Source: Flavobacterium aquiphilum (lineage in GTDB: Bacteria > Bacteroidota > Bacteroidia > Flavobacteriales > Flavobacteriaceae). From it: a DNA stretch of 64,000 nt. Position 1 is the first letter of the stretch, and each line of letters starts with the position of its first letter. The DNA lies in NCBI RefSeq assembly GCF_027111335.1, contig NZ_CP114288.1:1116001-1180000 (forward strand), read 5' to 3'. The notes under the pieces are model-generated. The model made no database searches. It was given only the letters and a program-made list of their open reading frames with translations, and was not told where the DNA came from. Made by a program: the position numbers and the translations under genes. This document shows, piece by piece, positions 18,935 through 28,389 of the stretch.

Positions 18935-20644
18935 ATGAAAAATACCATCTTGCCTCTATTGGCAATAGCGCTTTTTGGGAGTATGAAAAGTTTTGCACAG
19001 TACCCATCAATCTCTCCCGAAGTGCAGGCACAATCCAAACTTATTATGGATGAGGCTCAAAAACGCTCTGATGAAGCTTGGGAAAAAGCGCTCGTAGTTA
19101 TTGAAGAAGAAGCAAAGCACGGAAAACCATATATTTCGTGGGCATCAAGACCAAACGATTTGCCACAGGCAGACATTCCTGCTTTTCCGGGAGCCGAAGG
19201 AGGAGGAATGTACACTTTTGGAGGTCGTGGCGGAAATGTGTACACGGTGACTAGCCTTGAAGACAATGGGCCTGGAACTTTACGTGAGGCTTGCGAAAAA
19301 GGAGGAGCGAGAATCATTGTTTTCAATGTTTCGGGAATTATCAGAATTAAGAGTCCTTTGATTATTCGTGCGCCTTATATTACTATTGCAGGGCAAACCG
19401 CTCCCGGTGACGGTATTTGTGTGGCGGGAGAATCGGTTTGGATTAACACCCACGATGTTATCATTAGACATATGCGTTTCCGTAGAGGAGAAACTTTTGT
19501 GGGACGTCGCGATGATGCTATTGGTGGTAATCCATTAGGGAATATTATGATAGATCACGTTTCGGCGACTTGGGGATTGGACGAAAATATGTCGATGTAC
19601 AGACATATGTACAGCCCGGGACCTGGTTATCCGGACGAAAAAAGACCTACGGTGAACATTACAATCCAAAATAGTTTGTTTGGGGAAGCATTGGATACTT
19701 ACAATCACGCTTTCGGAAGTACTTTGGGAGGAGAAAACTGTTCATTTATGAGAAATATGTGGGCCAGCAATGCGGGTAGAAACCCATCCATTGGGTGGAA
19801 CGGAATTTTTAATTTCGTGAACAATGTGGTGTACAACTGGTACAACAGATCTACAGACGGTGGTGATTATCAGGCTAACTACAATATCATCAACAACTTT
19901 TACAAACCGGGACCTGTGACGAATTTGGCTGAGCCAATCAGTTATAGAATTCTAAAACCGGAATCAGGACGTAGTAAATTACCTTATATGGTTTATGGTA
20001 GAGCGCACGTATCTGGAAATATTGTAAACGGAAATGACAAAGTGACCAAAGACAACTGGGACGGAGGTATCCAAATCGAAAACAAAAAAGGAGAGTTGAT
20101 GTCTTATGACGAAGCCAAACCATATTTTGACAAAATGAAAAGCGACAAACCTTTCCCAATGCCTTGGTTCCGTCCTTTAATGAAAGCTGATGAAGCTTAT
20201 GAATTTGTTTTGAAAAATGTTGGAGCCACTTTGCCAATAAGAGACAAAGTTGACGAAAGAATCGTAAGAACCGTAAAAACTGGAATTCCTGAATACAACA
20301 AAAAAATTGAAGGAAAAACATTCTACCAATTTGAGCACCGTCGTTTACCGATGGATTCTTACAAACAAGGAATCATCACTGATATTTCACAAGTGGGTGG
20401 ATATCCTGAATACAAAGGAAAACCTTATGTAGATACAGATAAAGATGGTATGCCTGACGCTTGGGAGAAAAAATACGGTTTGGATCCAAAAGATCCATCT
20501 GATGCCAAAAAAGATTTAAACGGAGATGGATATACTAATATCGAAGATTACATCAATGGTGTGAATCCTGCGATAAAAGTAGATTGGAAAGATTTGGCCA
20601 ATAACAAAGAAACTTTGGTTAAACCTTTATTGGATTTAAATTAA
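18935..20644 (+). CDS. Secreted PL1-like pectate lyase (paralogue A)
   Basis: A 569-residue protein with a signal peptide ending KSFAQ. A conserved N-terminal helical stretch (EEEAKHGKPYISWAS) precedes the beta-helix lyase domain, which begins AFPGAEGGGMYTFGGRGG. Lyase motifs include PGTLREACE, ITIAGQTAPGDGI, IIRHMRFRRG and SATWGLDENMS. The C-terminus has two calcium-loop-like segments, DTDKDGMPDAWEKKYGLDP and DLNGDGYTNIEDYINGVNP. It is collinear with the lyase at 21481 over its whole length, and the DUF3826 gene lies between them. It should act on de-esterified homogalacturonan outside the cell or in the periplasm; no type IX sorting domain is evident. Confidence 0.88.
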   Translation: MKNTILPLLAIALFGSMKSFAQYPSISPEVQAQSKLIMDEAQKRSDEAWEKALVVIEEEAKHGKPYISWASRPNDLPQADIPAFPGAEGGGMYTFGGRGGNVYTVTSLEDNGPGTLREACEKGGARIIVFNVSGIIRIKSPLIIRAPYITIAGQTAPGDGICVAGESVWINTHDVIIRHMRFRRGETFVGRRDDAIGGNPLGNIMIDHVSATWGLDENMSMYRHMYSPGPGYPDEKRPTVNITIQNSLFGEALDTYNHAFGSTLGGENCSFMRNMWASNAGRNPSIGWNGIFNFVNNVVYNWYNRSTDGGDYQANYNIINNFYKPGPVTNLAEPISYRILKPESGRSKLPYMVYGRAHVSGNIVNGNDKVTKDNWDGGIQIENKKGELMSYDEAKPYFDKMKSDKPFPMPWFRPLMKADEAYEFVLKNVGATLPIRDKVDERIVRTVKTGIPEYNKKIEGKTFYQFEHRRLPMDSYKQGIITDISQVGGYPEYKGKPYVDTDKDGMPDAWEKKYGLDPKDPSDAKKDLNGDGYTNIEDYINGVNPAIKVDWKDLANNKETLVKPLLDLN

Positions 20645-20664
20645 AAATTGATTTTGAAAAGATT

Positions 20665-20696
20665 CTCATTCCATAATTTGCTAATTATGGGATGAG
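20665..20696 (+). terminator. Hairpin after pectate lyase A
   Basis: CTCATTCCATAATT (20665-20678) pairs with AATTATGGGATGAG (20683-20696), with one T-G wobble and a four-base TGCT loop. It is followed by GTATTTTAAAA and lies 20 bases after the lyase stop. It is likely a terminator or attenuator before the DUF3826 gene. Confidence 0.65.
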
Positions 20697-20723
20697 GTAT
20701 TTTAAAATGCTAAAAAAAGAAAA

Positions 20724-21395
20724 ATGAAGTCAATAAAGAAATTAAGTATATTGTTTTTACTTTTTGCTTTTTGCAAACTAAGCGCGCAACAATATGCCGA
20801 CCCGGAATACATTAAGGTTACCAATGAAAGAGCTGCCAAAATTGTAGAAAAATTAGCCTTAGGGAACAAAGAAAAAGAAGCAGCGGTAACCAATGTTATT
20901 GCTCAACAATTCCGCGATTTGAGCAAAATTCAGGACGAAAGAGATGCTCAAATCAAAAAAGTAAAAGAAGACACTACTTTATCCAAAGAAAAACAAAATG
21001 CAGCCATCGATAAACTGAAAGCCGATGCCGACAAATCCATCGACAAACTGCATAAAGCTTATTTGAAAAAATTGGGTAAACACCTAAACGAAGCAAAGAT
21101 TACCGAAGTAAAAGACGGAATGACCTACGGTGTTTTGCCTATTACTGTTTCTGGTTACAACGATATGTTGCCTAATTTAACCGAAGCACAAAAAAAATAC
21201 ATTTACGATGCTTTGGTCGAAGCTAGAGAACACGCAATGGACGGTGGTTCATCCAAAGAAAAACACGCTTGGTTTGGTAAATACAAAGGAAGAATCAACA
21301 ATTATTTATCTACTCAAGGTTATGATTTAAACAAAGAAAGCGCAGATTGGCACAAACGTTTGGAAGAACGCGAAAAAGCCAAAGCTGGTAAATAA
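20724..21395 (+). CDS. Secreted DUF3826-type protein
   Basis: A 223-residue protein with a signal peptide (to about residue 21, ending LSAQ). The mature part is Lys-rich and mostly helical. A coiled-coil-like stretch runs from about residue 70 to 115 (many E/K/D, with DERDAQIKKVKED and KLKADADKSIDKLHK). A conserved core follows with DGMTYGVLPITVSGYNDMLP, and the end is again charged (KRLEEREKAKAGK). I recognise it as DUF3826, a family of unknown function found beside pectate lyases in Bacteroidota. It lies between two paralogous lyases on the same strand, so a supporting role such as binding or periplasmic scaffolding is plausible but unproven. Confidence 0.75.
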   Translation: MKSIKKLSILFLLFAFCKLSAQQYADPEYIKVTNERAAKIVEKLALGNKEKEAAVTNVIAQQFRDLSKIQDERDAQIKKVKEDTTLSKEKQNAAIDKLKADADKSIDKLHKAYLKKLGKHLNEAKITEVKDGMTYGVLPITVSGYNDMLPNLTEAQKKYIYDALVEAREHAMDGGSSKEKHAWFGKYKGRINNYLSTQGYDLNKESADWHKRLEEREKAKAGK

Positions 21396-21480
21396 TTTAC
21401 TCGTGATTAGCTTTTGAACATTGAAAGTGAGGAAGATTTATTACTAAAGCTAATTACTAATCACTTAAAAAAAGATTCCA

Positions 21481-23184
21481 ATGCTTACTATTTTCAAAAA
21501 TAACAAGAATAGGTTTTTTATGGCAGCAGTTTTCTGCCTGTCTTTTTCCTCGGTATTTGCACAATATCCGGAAATTCCAAAAGAAGTTCAGGCCAAGGCG
21601 GACACCATTTTGGCGAAAGAAGAAAGACGATTAAAAGAAATATGGACCAAGAATGCCGACATTATTAAGGAAGAAGCCAAACACGGTAAACCTTATTTGC
21701 CTTGGGCTTCGTATCCAAAAGATTTTGTTCCGGCTGATATCCCTGCTTTCCCGGGAGCTGAAGGTGGAGGTGCTTATACACAAGGAGGAAGAGGCGGAAA
21801 AATTTTCGTAGTGACTAGTTTGGAAGACAGCGGAAAGGGAACTTTCAGAGAAGCTTGTGAAGCTGTTGGAGCTAGAATAATTGTATTTAATGTTTCGGGG
21901 ATTATTCGTTTAAAAAACCGCATCAGTATGCGTGCGCCTTATGTAACAATCGCTGGGCAAACTGCGCCTGGTGACGGAATTTGCATCGCAGGAGAAACTT
22001 TAGAAATAGATACCCACGATGTTATTATTCGTCATATGCGTTTCCGTCGTGGTGCTACCGATGTAGCCCGCAGAGATGACGCTTTGGGAGGAAATCCAAT
22101 AGGGAATATTATTATAGACCACTGCTCGGCAAGCTGGGGATTGGACGAAAATATATCTTTGTACAGACATCAGTTCAGAGCCAATGAAAAATCGACTTTG
22201 GACAAATTGCCGGCTGTGAATATTACCATTCAAAATACAATTTCTTCAGAAGGGTTAGATACTTATAATCACGCTTTTGGAAGTACAATTGGAGGATTAA
22301 ATAGTACTTTTATGCGTAACTTGTGGGCAGATAATATTTCAAGAAACTGTTCTATCGGAATGTATGGGGATTTTAATTTTGTAAATAACGTAGTATTCAA
22401 CTGGTGGAACCGTTCTTTGGACGGTGGTGATTATCGCTCGTTGTTTAATATCATCAACAATTATTTCAAACCGGGACCAATAACTCCAACCGATCAACCG
22501 ATTCGTTACAGAATCTTGAAACCGGAATCGGGTTATATGAAACCAAAAACGTTTGGTAGAGCTTATATTGATGGTAATTATATAGTAGGATCTCCTGAAG
22601 TTACTGCCGATAACTGGAATGGTGGTGTTCAGTTGGAAGACCTTACATTGGAACAATCCAAAGATTATTTGGAATATATCAAACAGCCAAAGCCTTTTTC
22701 AATGCCTAAAATTACCATTATGAAAGCAGAAGAAGCGTATGAGTTTGTCTTGAATAATGTTGGAGCGAATATCCCGAGAAGAGATGCTGTTGACGAACGT
22801 ATTATCAAACAGGTTCGTACCGGAAAAATCGAATCCAAAGACGGATTGGAAAATTCTATTGGTAAAGAATATATCAAAAGAAGATTGCCTGCCGATTCAT
22901 ACAAAAAAGGAATCATCACGCATCCTGACCAAGTGGGCGGATATCCTGAGTACAAAGGAAAGGCTTATAAAGATACTGACGGTGACGGAATTCCTGACGC
23001 TTGGGAAACCAAATATGGTTTGAATCCAAAAGACGCATCCGACGCCAATAAAGATTTGAATGGCGACGGTTATACCAATATCGAGAAATATTTTAACGGA
23101 ATCGACCCAACCAAAAAAACGGACTGGACGAAATTTGAAAATAACACCGATACACTGGCACAGTTAAAAGGATTATTGCAGTAA
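21481..23184 (+). CDS. Secreted PL1-like pectate lyase (paralogue B)
   Basis: A 567-residue protein with a signal peptide ending SSVFAQ. It is collinear with the 18935 lyase: KEEAKHGKPYLPWASYP, then AFPGAEGGGAYTQGGRGG, ITIAGQTAPGDGICIAG, IIRHMRFRRGATDVARRDDA, ASWGLDENISLYRHQ, and the C-terminal calcium-loop motifs DTDGDGIPDAWETKYGLNP and DLNGDGYTNIEKYFNG. Gene duplication with the DUF3826 gene retained between the copies is the simplest explanation. The copies are clearly diverged, for example in the loop after HQFRANEK and around residues 420-470, so different pectin substructures may be targeted. Confidence 0.88.
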   Translation: MLTIFKNNKNRFFMAAVFCLSFSSVFAQYPEIPKEVQAKADTILAKEERRLKEIWTKNADIIKEEAKHGKPYLPWASYPKDFVPADIPAFPGAEGGGAYTQGGRGGKIFVVTSLEDSGKGTFREACEAVGARIIVFNVSGIIRLKNRISMRAPYVTIAGQTAPGDGICIAGETLEIDTHDVIIRHMRFRRGATDVARRDDALGGNPIGNIIIDHCSASWGLDENISLYRHQFRANEKSTLDKLPAVNITIQNTISSEGLDTYNHAFGSTIGGLNSTFMRNLWADNISRNCSIGMYGDFNFVNNVVFNWWNRSLDGGDYRSLFNIINNYFKPGPITPTDQPIRYRILKPESGYMKPKTFGRAYIDGNYIVGSPEVTADNWNGGVQLEDLTLEQSKDYLEYIKQPKPFSMPKITIMKAEEAYEFVLNNVGANIPRRDAVDERIIKQVRTGKIESKDGLENSIGKEYIKRRLPADSYKKGIITHPDQVGGYPEYKGKAYKDTDGDGIPDAWETKYGLNPKDASDANKDLNGDGYTNIEKYFNGIDPTKKTDWTKFENNTDTLAQLKGLLQ

Positions 23185-23590
23185 AGACGAAAGAGTAAAG
23201 AGTATAGAGAATAGAAAAGGAATTATTTTTTTAGGAAGTCTATATTTTTTACTCTTTGTTCTATATTCTAAAAAATCAAAAATAAAATTGTTGCTTTTTG
23301 GAGCAGAAACAAAAGGCATTTTTGGAAATATGGGTCCCGCTTTCCGTTACAATTTTATGTGCGGTCTCGTCTTTTGGGACGAGATCGCACATAAAGATTT
23401 TCACTTTAATCGGGGCTAAAAGGCAACATTAGGCTTTTTTGTAATTATTTTAGAGCTAACGATCACAACCATAGCCGACGGTTTCAACTGTCGGAGCTGC
23501 GGTCGAAGGCATTTTGAAAACGTTTTTTGGAGTTAATCACAAAAAATAAAATTAGTAATCGAACTCAGGTTTATCAAAAATAAAATTGAA
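23185..23590 (+). other. 406-base intergenic gap with strong hairpins
   Basis: No gene is seen. A long hairpin has arms 23354-23371 and 23378-23395 (TTTATGTGCGGTCTCGTC against its near-perfect complement, one wobble, loop TTTTGG). A second inverted repeat, CCGACGGTTTCAACTGTCGG, lies near 23475. The first is a plausible terminator for the 21481 lyase, although it sits 170 bases downstream. The second resembles other short intergenic palindromes of the window. Confidence 0.6.
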
Positions 23591-26500
23591 GTGAATTTTA
23601 TCCAACTCAAAAATATCATAACAAAACAGGATTTACTCGTTTTATCCTGTTTTGTTATTTTCTTTAGTGCTAATGTCAGCGTGGCACAAAGCACATTTCC
23701 TGATATTGTTAAAACCAAAGAAGGAAAACTTTCTTTTACCACTGACAGTCAGGGAAACCAAATTCCTGATTTTTCGTATGCCGGATATATGGCTTCCGAA
23801 AAAGCGATTCCGAATGTGGACAACAAAATTTTTGTTCCAAAACAAGAAGAAGATGCAACCCAAAGAATTCAGGCTGCCATTGATTATGTAAGCAATTTAA
23901 AACCGGATAAATCAGGTTTTAGAGGAGCGGTTCTTTTGGACAAAGGCATTTTCAAAATCAGCGGAACTTTATACATCAAAAAATCGGGTGTTGTATTGCG
24001 CGGAAGCGGGAATACCGAAAACGGAACCGTATTGTTAGGAACCGGAGTGAAAAGAGAATCTGTCATCAGAATTTTGGGTGTCGATGATAAAAAAATGGGT
24101 GAGAATCTTGAATTCGGCAATTCTTACACAGCACTTGGAGCACAAAAAATTCAGTTGAAAAATAGTTCCAAATTAAAACCCTCAGACGAAATTATCATCA
24201 GCAAGCCTTTAACCGACAATTGGATTAAAGAATTAAAAATGGATGATTTTGGGGCAGAAACGGCTTGGGTTGGCTGGAAAAAAAATGATTGGGAAATAAC
24301 TTGGAACAGGGTCGTAACTAAAATCAATGGCAATGAAGTGACATTGAACGCTCCGTTGACAATGACTTTGGATGATAAATACGGAGCTGCAAAAGTTACT
24401 GTTTATTCTTGGCCGGGACGAATTGAACATATCGGGGTTGAAAATATTTTGATGAAATCGACTTACAATGCATCCAATCCAAAAGATGAAGAGCACAGAT
24501 GGCAAGCAATCAGCATCGAAAACACGAAAAATGCCTGGGTGAAACAAGTGAATTTCAAGCATTTTTCTGGTGGTGCAGTTGCTGCGTTAAAATCGGCTCA
24601 ACAAATTACAGTTGAGGATTGTATCGCAACCGAACCGATTTCTGAAATAGCAGGATTTAGAAGACTTACTTTTTATACCGAAGGCCAACAAACCTTATTT
24701 CAACGTTGTTACTCCGAAAACGGTTATCACGATTTTGCGGTGGGCGGTTTTGGAACTACCGGACCGAACGTTTTTGTTCAATGTCAATCGACTTTGCCTT
24801 TCAATAACAGTGGAGCCATAGGAAGCTGGGCAACAGGCGTTTTATTTGACGTTTCGTATGTTGACGGGCACGCTTTAAGTTATAATAACAGAGAGCAAAA
24901 TGGTAGAGGTGCAGGTTGGACTGCCGCCAATAGCGTAATCTGGGAAACTTCGGCTTCAAAAATAGAAAATTACAGTCCGCCAACGGCTCAAAACTGGGCG
25001 TTTGGAACTTGGGGCGGAATTATGGCCGGTGATGGTCATTGGAAAGATGTAAACGGTCATATTACACCTAGAAGTTTGTTTTACGCACAATTAGGAAACA
25101 GATTGGAGAAACTTCCTGTTGATCCGCATATTTATGATTTAGGTTCAGAACCTTCATCAAGTCCTTCTGTCGAAGTGGCTCAGCAATTAACTAAGGAGTC
25201 GGTTGAAAGAAAGGAAAATTTAGTAGAATGGATTGCCGAAGTTTCAAAAGCAAATCCAATTAATACCAATGCTAAAGGTCTTAAAAACGCAAACGACTTA
25301 AAAATTAATGCAACAGTTGCCGAGAATAAATCGAAAGTGGTTACCAAAAACGGTTGGCTTACTTACGACGGAAAACTAATTGCCGGAAACCGATTGAATG
25401 TGCCTTGGTGGAGAGGAAGTCTTAGAGACAGCGATATTTCTAAATCGTTGCCGGACGTTACACGATTTGTTCCGGGAAGAAGAGGTACAGGATTTACAGA
25501 CAATATCAACGAAGTTGTTGATTATTTGACGACCAATAATATGGTTACTTTGGAACATAATTACGGATTGTGGTATGAGCGTCGTATGGACGATCACGAA
25601 CGCGTTCGCCGTTTTGATGCCGATGTTTGGCCACCGTTTTACGAGCAGCCTTTTGCAAGAAGCGGACAGGAATCGGCTTGGGATCAGTTAAGTAAATATG
25701 ATTTGACAAAATTCAATGATTGGTATTGGAATCGTTTGTCCCGTTTTGCCAATTTGGCTGAAACCAAAGGTCAAATATTGGTCAATCAACAATATTTCCA
25801 ACATAATATTATAGAAGCCGGTGCGCACTGGGCAAGTTCTCCTTGGCGTTCGGCCAATAACATTAACAGTACAGGTTTCCCGGAACCGCCGCCGTATGCT
25901 GGTGACAAACGTATTTTTATGGCTGAACAGTTTTATGATGTGACTAATGAAGCCCGAAAAAAATTGCACCAAGGTTTTATTCGCAAATCGTTGGATAACT
26001 TTAAAGACAACAGTAACGTAATTCAGTTGACAAGTGCCGAATATACTGGGCCGCTTCACTTTATGCAATTTTGGTTGGATGAGGTTCAAAAATGGAAAGA
26101 CGAAACTGGTAAAAAAGGAATTATTGGTTTAAGTGCAACCAAAGATGTTCAGGATGCTATTTTGAACGATGTCAACAGAGCCAAAACGGTTGACGCTATT
26201 GATATTCGTTATTGGTATTACAAAGAAGACGGTTCGGCTTATGCTCCTGAGGGTGGTGTGAATTTAGCACCGCGTCAGCACGCACGTAAACTAAAAGTTG
26301 GTAAAGAAACCGATGATCAGGTGTATCGCGCCGTTCGTGAGTATCGTGAAAAGTATCCTGAAAAAGTGGTTTTGTATTCAACTGACGGTTCTCCACGTTT
26401 TGGATGGGCGGCTTTAATGGCCGGGGCTTCTTTGCCAAATATTCCAAAAATTGAACTTCCTGCATTTTATTCAGAAGTTAGCGAAATGAAATTGGTTAGT

Positions 26501-26746
26501 GGAAATACTTTTTCAGACAATCTTTGGACATTAGAAAATAAAGGAAAAGCATATCTTTTTTATGCAAAAAAAGCACAAGATATTTCGATAGACTTAACTA
26601 ATTCTAAAGGGAATTTCGAAGTCTATGCGATTAATGCGGAAAAAGGAAGTGTAGCCAAAATATCTAGCATTGGAGGAGGACAAAAAGTTACAATTCCGGC
26701 TTCAGATGTTAAGGAAAAAGTACTTTTTGTAACGAAAAAAAATTAG
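23591..26746 (+). CDS. Large secreted beta-helix plus DUF6298-type protein, probable pectinolytic enzyme
   Basis: A 1051-residue protein read from GTG 23591, which gives a signal peptide ending SVAQ; no ATG lies close by. Residues ~45-510 look like a pectate-lyase-superfamily beta-helix (ATQRIQAAIDYVS, GVVLRGSGNTENGTVLLG, VEDCIATEP, then WAFGTWGGIMAGDG). Residues ~590-1051 form a separate domain beginning NGWLTYDGKLIAGNRLNVPWWRG that resembles TIM-barrel-type glycosidases with a C-terminal beta domain. I associate this arrangement with DUF6298 proteins, function unassigned. A perfect hairpin overlaps the signal-peptide codons. It lies between a pectate lyase and the GH140 gene, so a pectin role is likely. 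The exact reaction is unknown. Confidence 0.7.
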   Translation: MNFIQLKNIITKQDLLVLSCFVIFFSANVSVAQSTFPDIVKTKEGKLSFTTDSQGNQIPDFSYAGYMASEKAIPNVDNKIFVPKQEEDATQRIQAAIDYVSNLKPDKSGFRGAVLLDKGIFKISGTLYIKKSGVVLRGSGNTENGTVLLGTGVKRESVIRILGVDDKKMGENLEFGNSYTALGAQKIQLKNSSKLKPSDEIIISKPLTDNWIKELKMDDFGAETAWVGWKKNDWEITWNRVVTKINGNEVTLNAPLTMTLDDKYGAAKVTVYSWPGRIEHIGVENILMKSTYNASNPKDEEHRWQAISIENTKNAWVKQVNFKHFSGGAVAALKSAQQITVEDCIATEPISEIAGFRRLTFYTEGQQTLFQRCYSENGYHDFAVGGFGTTGPNVFVQCQSTLPFNNSGAIGSWATGVLFDVSYVDGHALSYNNREQNGRGAGWTAANSVIWETSASKIENYSPPTAQNWAFGTWGGIMAGDGHWKDVNGHITPRSLFYAQLGNRLEKLPVDPHIYDLGSEPSSSPSVEVAQQLTKESVERKENLVEWIAEVSKANPINTNAKGLKNANDLKINATVAENKSKVVTKNGWLTYDGKLIAGNRLNVPWWRGSLRDSDISKSLPDVTRFVPGRRGTGFTDNINEVVDYLTTNNMVTLEHNYGLWYERRMDDHERVRRFDADVWPPFYEQPFARSGQESAWDQLSKYDLTKFNDWYWNRLSRFANLAETKGQILVNQQYFQHNIIEAGAHWASSPWRSANNINSTGFPEPPPYAGDKRIFMAEQFYDVTNEARKKLHQGFIRKSLDNFKDNSNVIQLTSAEYTGPLHFMQFWLDEVQKWKDETGKKGIIGLSATKDVQDAILNDVNRAKTVDAIDIRYWYYKEDGSAYAPEGGVNLAPRQHARKLKVGKETDDQVYRAVREYREKYPEKVVLYSTDGSPRFGWAALMAGASLPNIPKIELPAFYSEVSEMKLVSGNTFSDNLWTLENKGKAYLFYAKKAQDISIDLTNSKGNFEVYAINAEKGSVAKISSIGGGQKVTIPASDVKEKVLFVTKKN
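23618..23658. repeat. Perfect 15-bp inverted repeat inside a signal-peptide coding region
   Basis: ATAACAAAACAGGAT (23618-23632) pairs perfectly with ATCCTGTTTTGTTAT (23644-23658) across an 11-base loop. It encodes residues ~10-23 of the 23591 protein, spanning the end of the n-region and half of the hydrophobic core. The AACAGGAT/ATCCTGTT arms echo the inverted repeat upstream of susC. Confidence 0.7.
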
Positions 26747-26756
26747 CCTCAGACAA

Positions 26757-26825
26757 GACAGATTAGACGGATTTTAAAAAATAAAAGTTAAACTAAGATA
26801 GTCACCGAAATCTGTTCGATCTGTC
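26757..26825. repeat. Inverted repeat of the CAGATT/AATCTG family
   Basis: GACAGATTAGACGGATTT (26757-26774) faces AAATCTGTTCGATCTGTC (26808-26825) with about 14 of 18 positions paired. It lies ten bases after the stop of the 23591 gene and is a diverged member of the AATCTGTG repeat family. Confidence 0.6.
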
Positions 26826-26861
26826 GAGTCAATGGCCATTAAATAATTAAAACAAACTAAA

Positions 26862-28268
26862 ATGAATCTGAAAATTAAATATGTATACGCCTTTTGTATT
26901 TCCTTTTTGTTTGCGACACAAAGCGGATTTTCGCAGTCTGCAAAAACAAACGGAGCTTTACCTAAACTCAAAATCTCCAAAAATCATCACTATTTTGTTA
27001 CCGAAGACGGAAAACCTTTTTTCTGGTTGGGTGATACAGGTTGGTTGACTTTTGGAAAATTGGACAGGGAAGGTGTAAATAAATATTTTCAGGATCGAAA
27101 AGCAAAAGGGTTCAACGTGGTTCAAATTATGGTTTTGCATAATATCAATGCGGTGAATGTTTATGGCGACAAAGCTTTAGTAAATGAGGATGTTTCAAAA
27201 CCGATAACAACTCCCGGTAGTAATTTCAATAACAAGGAAGAATACGATTATTGGGACCACGTAGATTATGTTTTGGATGTGGCACAGAAAAACGGAATTT
27301 ATGTTGGGATGGTTCCGGTTTGGGGAACAAACGTTTCCAAAGGGGATAAAGTAAGCAAAGAACAAGCAACTAAATATGCGAAGTTTTTGGCTGACCGATA
27401 CAAAAACAGAACCAATATTATCTGGATGAATGGTGGCGACACCCACGGAAACGAATTTATGGACATCTGGAATGCCATTGGAAACACATTAAAAACCAAT
27501 AACCCTGACCAATTGGTGACTTTCCACCCTTTCGGAAGAACCGATTCTTCTGACGATTATCACAATGCATCTTGGTTAGATTTCAATATGTTCCAATCAG
27601 GTCACAGAAGATACGATCAGGATTCATCGAAAACCGCTTTCAAAGAAGACAATTACAAATTTGTTCACAGAGATTGGGATTTAAAACCAACCAAACCAAC
27701 TCTTGACGGAGAACCATCTTACGAAGGAATTCCACACGGATTGCACGATACTTTGCAACCATTATGGAAAGCTAGTGATGTGAGACGTTATGGCTATTGG
27801 TCTGTTCTTGCTGGTGGTGCAGGTTATACTTACGGACATAATGCAGTGATGCAAATGTTTAGAAAAGGCGATAAACCCGCTTATGGAAACAAAGTGTTTT
27901 GGTACGATGCCATCAATGCACCTGGTGCGGGGCAAATGGTTTACATCAAAAAATTAATGTTGAGTTTTCCTTATTTGGAAAGAGTTCCGGATCAATCTTT
28001 AATTGCTAATCAAGGTGAAAAATACGATTATTTGGTAGCGACAAGAGGAAAAAATTACGCTTTGATTTATACTTATAATGGCAGAAAAATTGCCGTTAAT
28101 ATGGGGAAAATTGCAGGAGATAAAGTAACGGCAACTTGGTACAATCCAAGCAACGGACAAAAAACAAAGATTGGAATTTTTGATAATAAAGGGACCAAAG
28201 AATTTCAGCCTTCCGGCAAAAAAGAAGACGGAAACGACTGGGTATTGATTCTAACGTCAAACAAATAA
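26862..28268 (+). CDS. GH140 apiosidase-like glycoside hydrolase (DUF4038 type)
   Basis: A 468-residue protein with a signal peptide (to about residue 26). The TIM barrel starts with the family signature YFVTEDGKPFFWLGDTGW. Candidate catalytic residues are Asp193 in WMNGGDTHGNEF and Glu284 in LDGEPSYEG. A small C-terminal beta domain (from ~385: YDYLVATRGKNYALIYTYNGR) completes the usual length. Characterised GH140 members cleave the D-apiose to galacturonic acid bond of RG-II. That matters here because the RuBisCO-like/kinase module at 56604 matches the type of pathway known for apiose acids. The neighbours are the DUF6298-type protein and a GH28, all on the same strand. Confidence 0.87.
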   Translation: MNLKIKYVYAFCISFLFATQSGFSQSAKTNGALPKLKISKNHHYFVTEDGKPFFWLGDTGWLTFGKLDREGVNKYFQDRKAKGFNVVQIMVLHNINAVNVYGDKALVNEDVSKPITTPGSNFNNKEEYDYWDHVDYVLDVAQKNGIYVGMVPVWGTNVSKGDKVSKEQATKYAKFLADRYKNRTNIIWMNGGDTHGNEFMDIWNAIGNTLKTNNPDQLVTFHPFGRTDSSDDYHNASWLDFNMFQSGHRRYDQDSSKTAFKEDNYKFVHRDWDLKPTKPTLDGEPSYEGIPHGLHDTLQPLWKASDVRRYGYWSVLAGGAGYTYGHNAVMQMFRKGDKPAYGNKVFWYDAINAPGAGQMVYIKKLMLSFPYLERVPDQSLIANQGEKYDYLVATRGKNYALIYTYNGRKIAVNMGKIAGDKVTATWYNPSNGQKTKIGIFDNKGTKEFQPSGKKEDGNDWVLILTSNK

Positions 28269-28280
28269 TACTATTCTTGG

Positions 28281-28313
28281 AGACCTAACAGGTTTTTAAA
28301 ACCTTTTAGGTCT
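28281..28313. repeat. GACCTAACAGG palindrome, copy 1
   Basis: AGACCTAACAGG faces CCTTTTAGGTCT around a T/A-rich centre. It is nearly identical to the copy at 35968. It lies 13 bases after a stop codon and probably forms a hairpin that can end transcription. Confidence 0.65.
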
Positions 28314-28336
28314 AATAAGAATAATAAAATGAGAAA

Positions 28337-28375
28337 AAATCTGCGAAAATCTGCGGAATCTGCGGAATCTGCGTG
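28337..28375 (+). repeat. Short tandem repeat of AATCTGCG(G/A)
   Basis: Four direct copies of an eight- to ten-base AATCTGCG unit follow one another just before the GH28 start. It uses the same core as the AATCTGTG palindromes elsewhere in the window, but here as tandem rather than inverted copies. Confidence 0.65.
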
Positions 28376-28389
28376 CAAAAATAAATACT

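Noticed and set aside
28337..28375. Tandem AATCTGCG units considered as a CRISPR array
   Set aside because: Units are only 8-10 bases and contiguous, with no spacers and no cas genes nearby.
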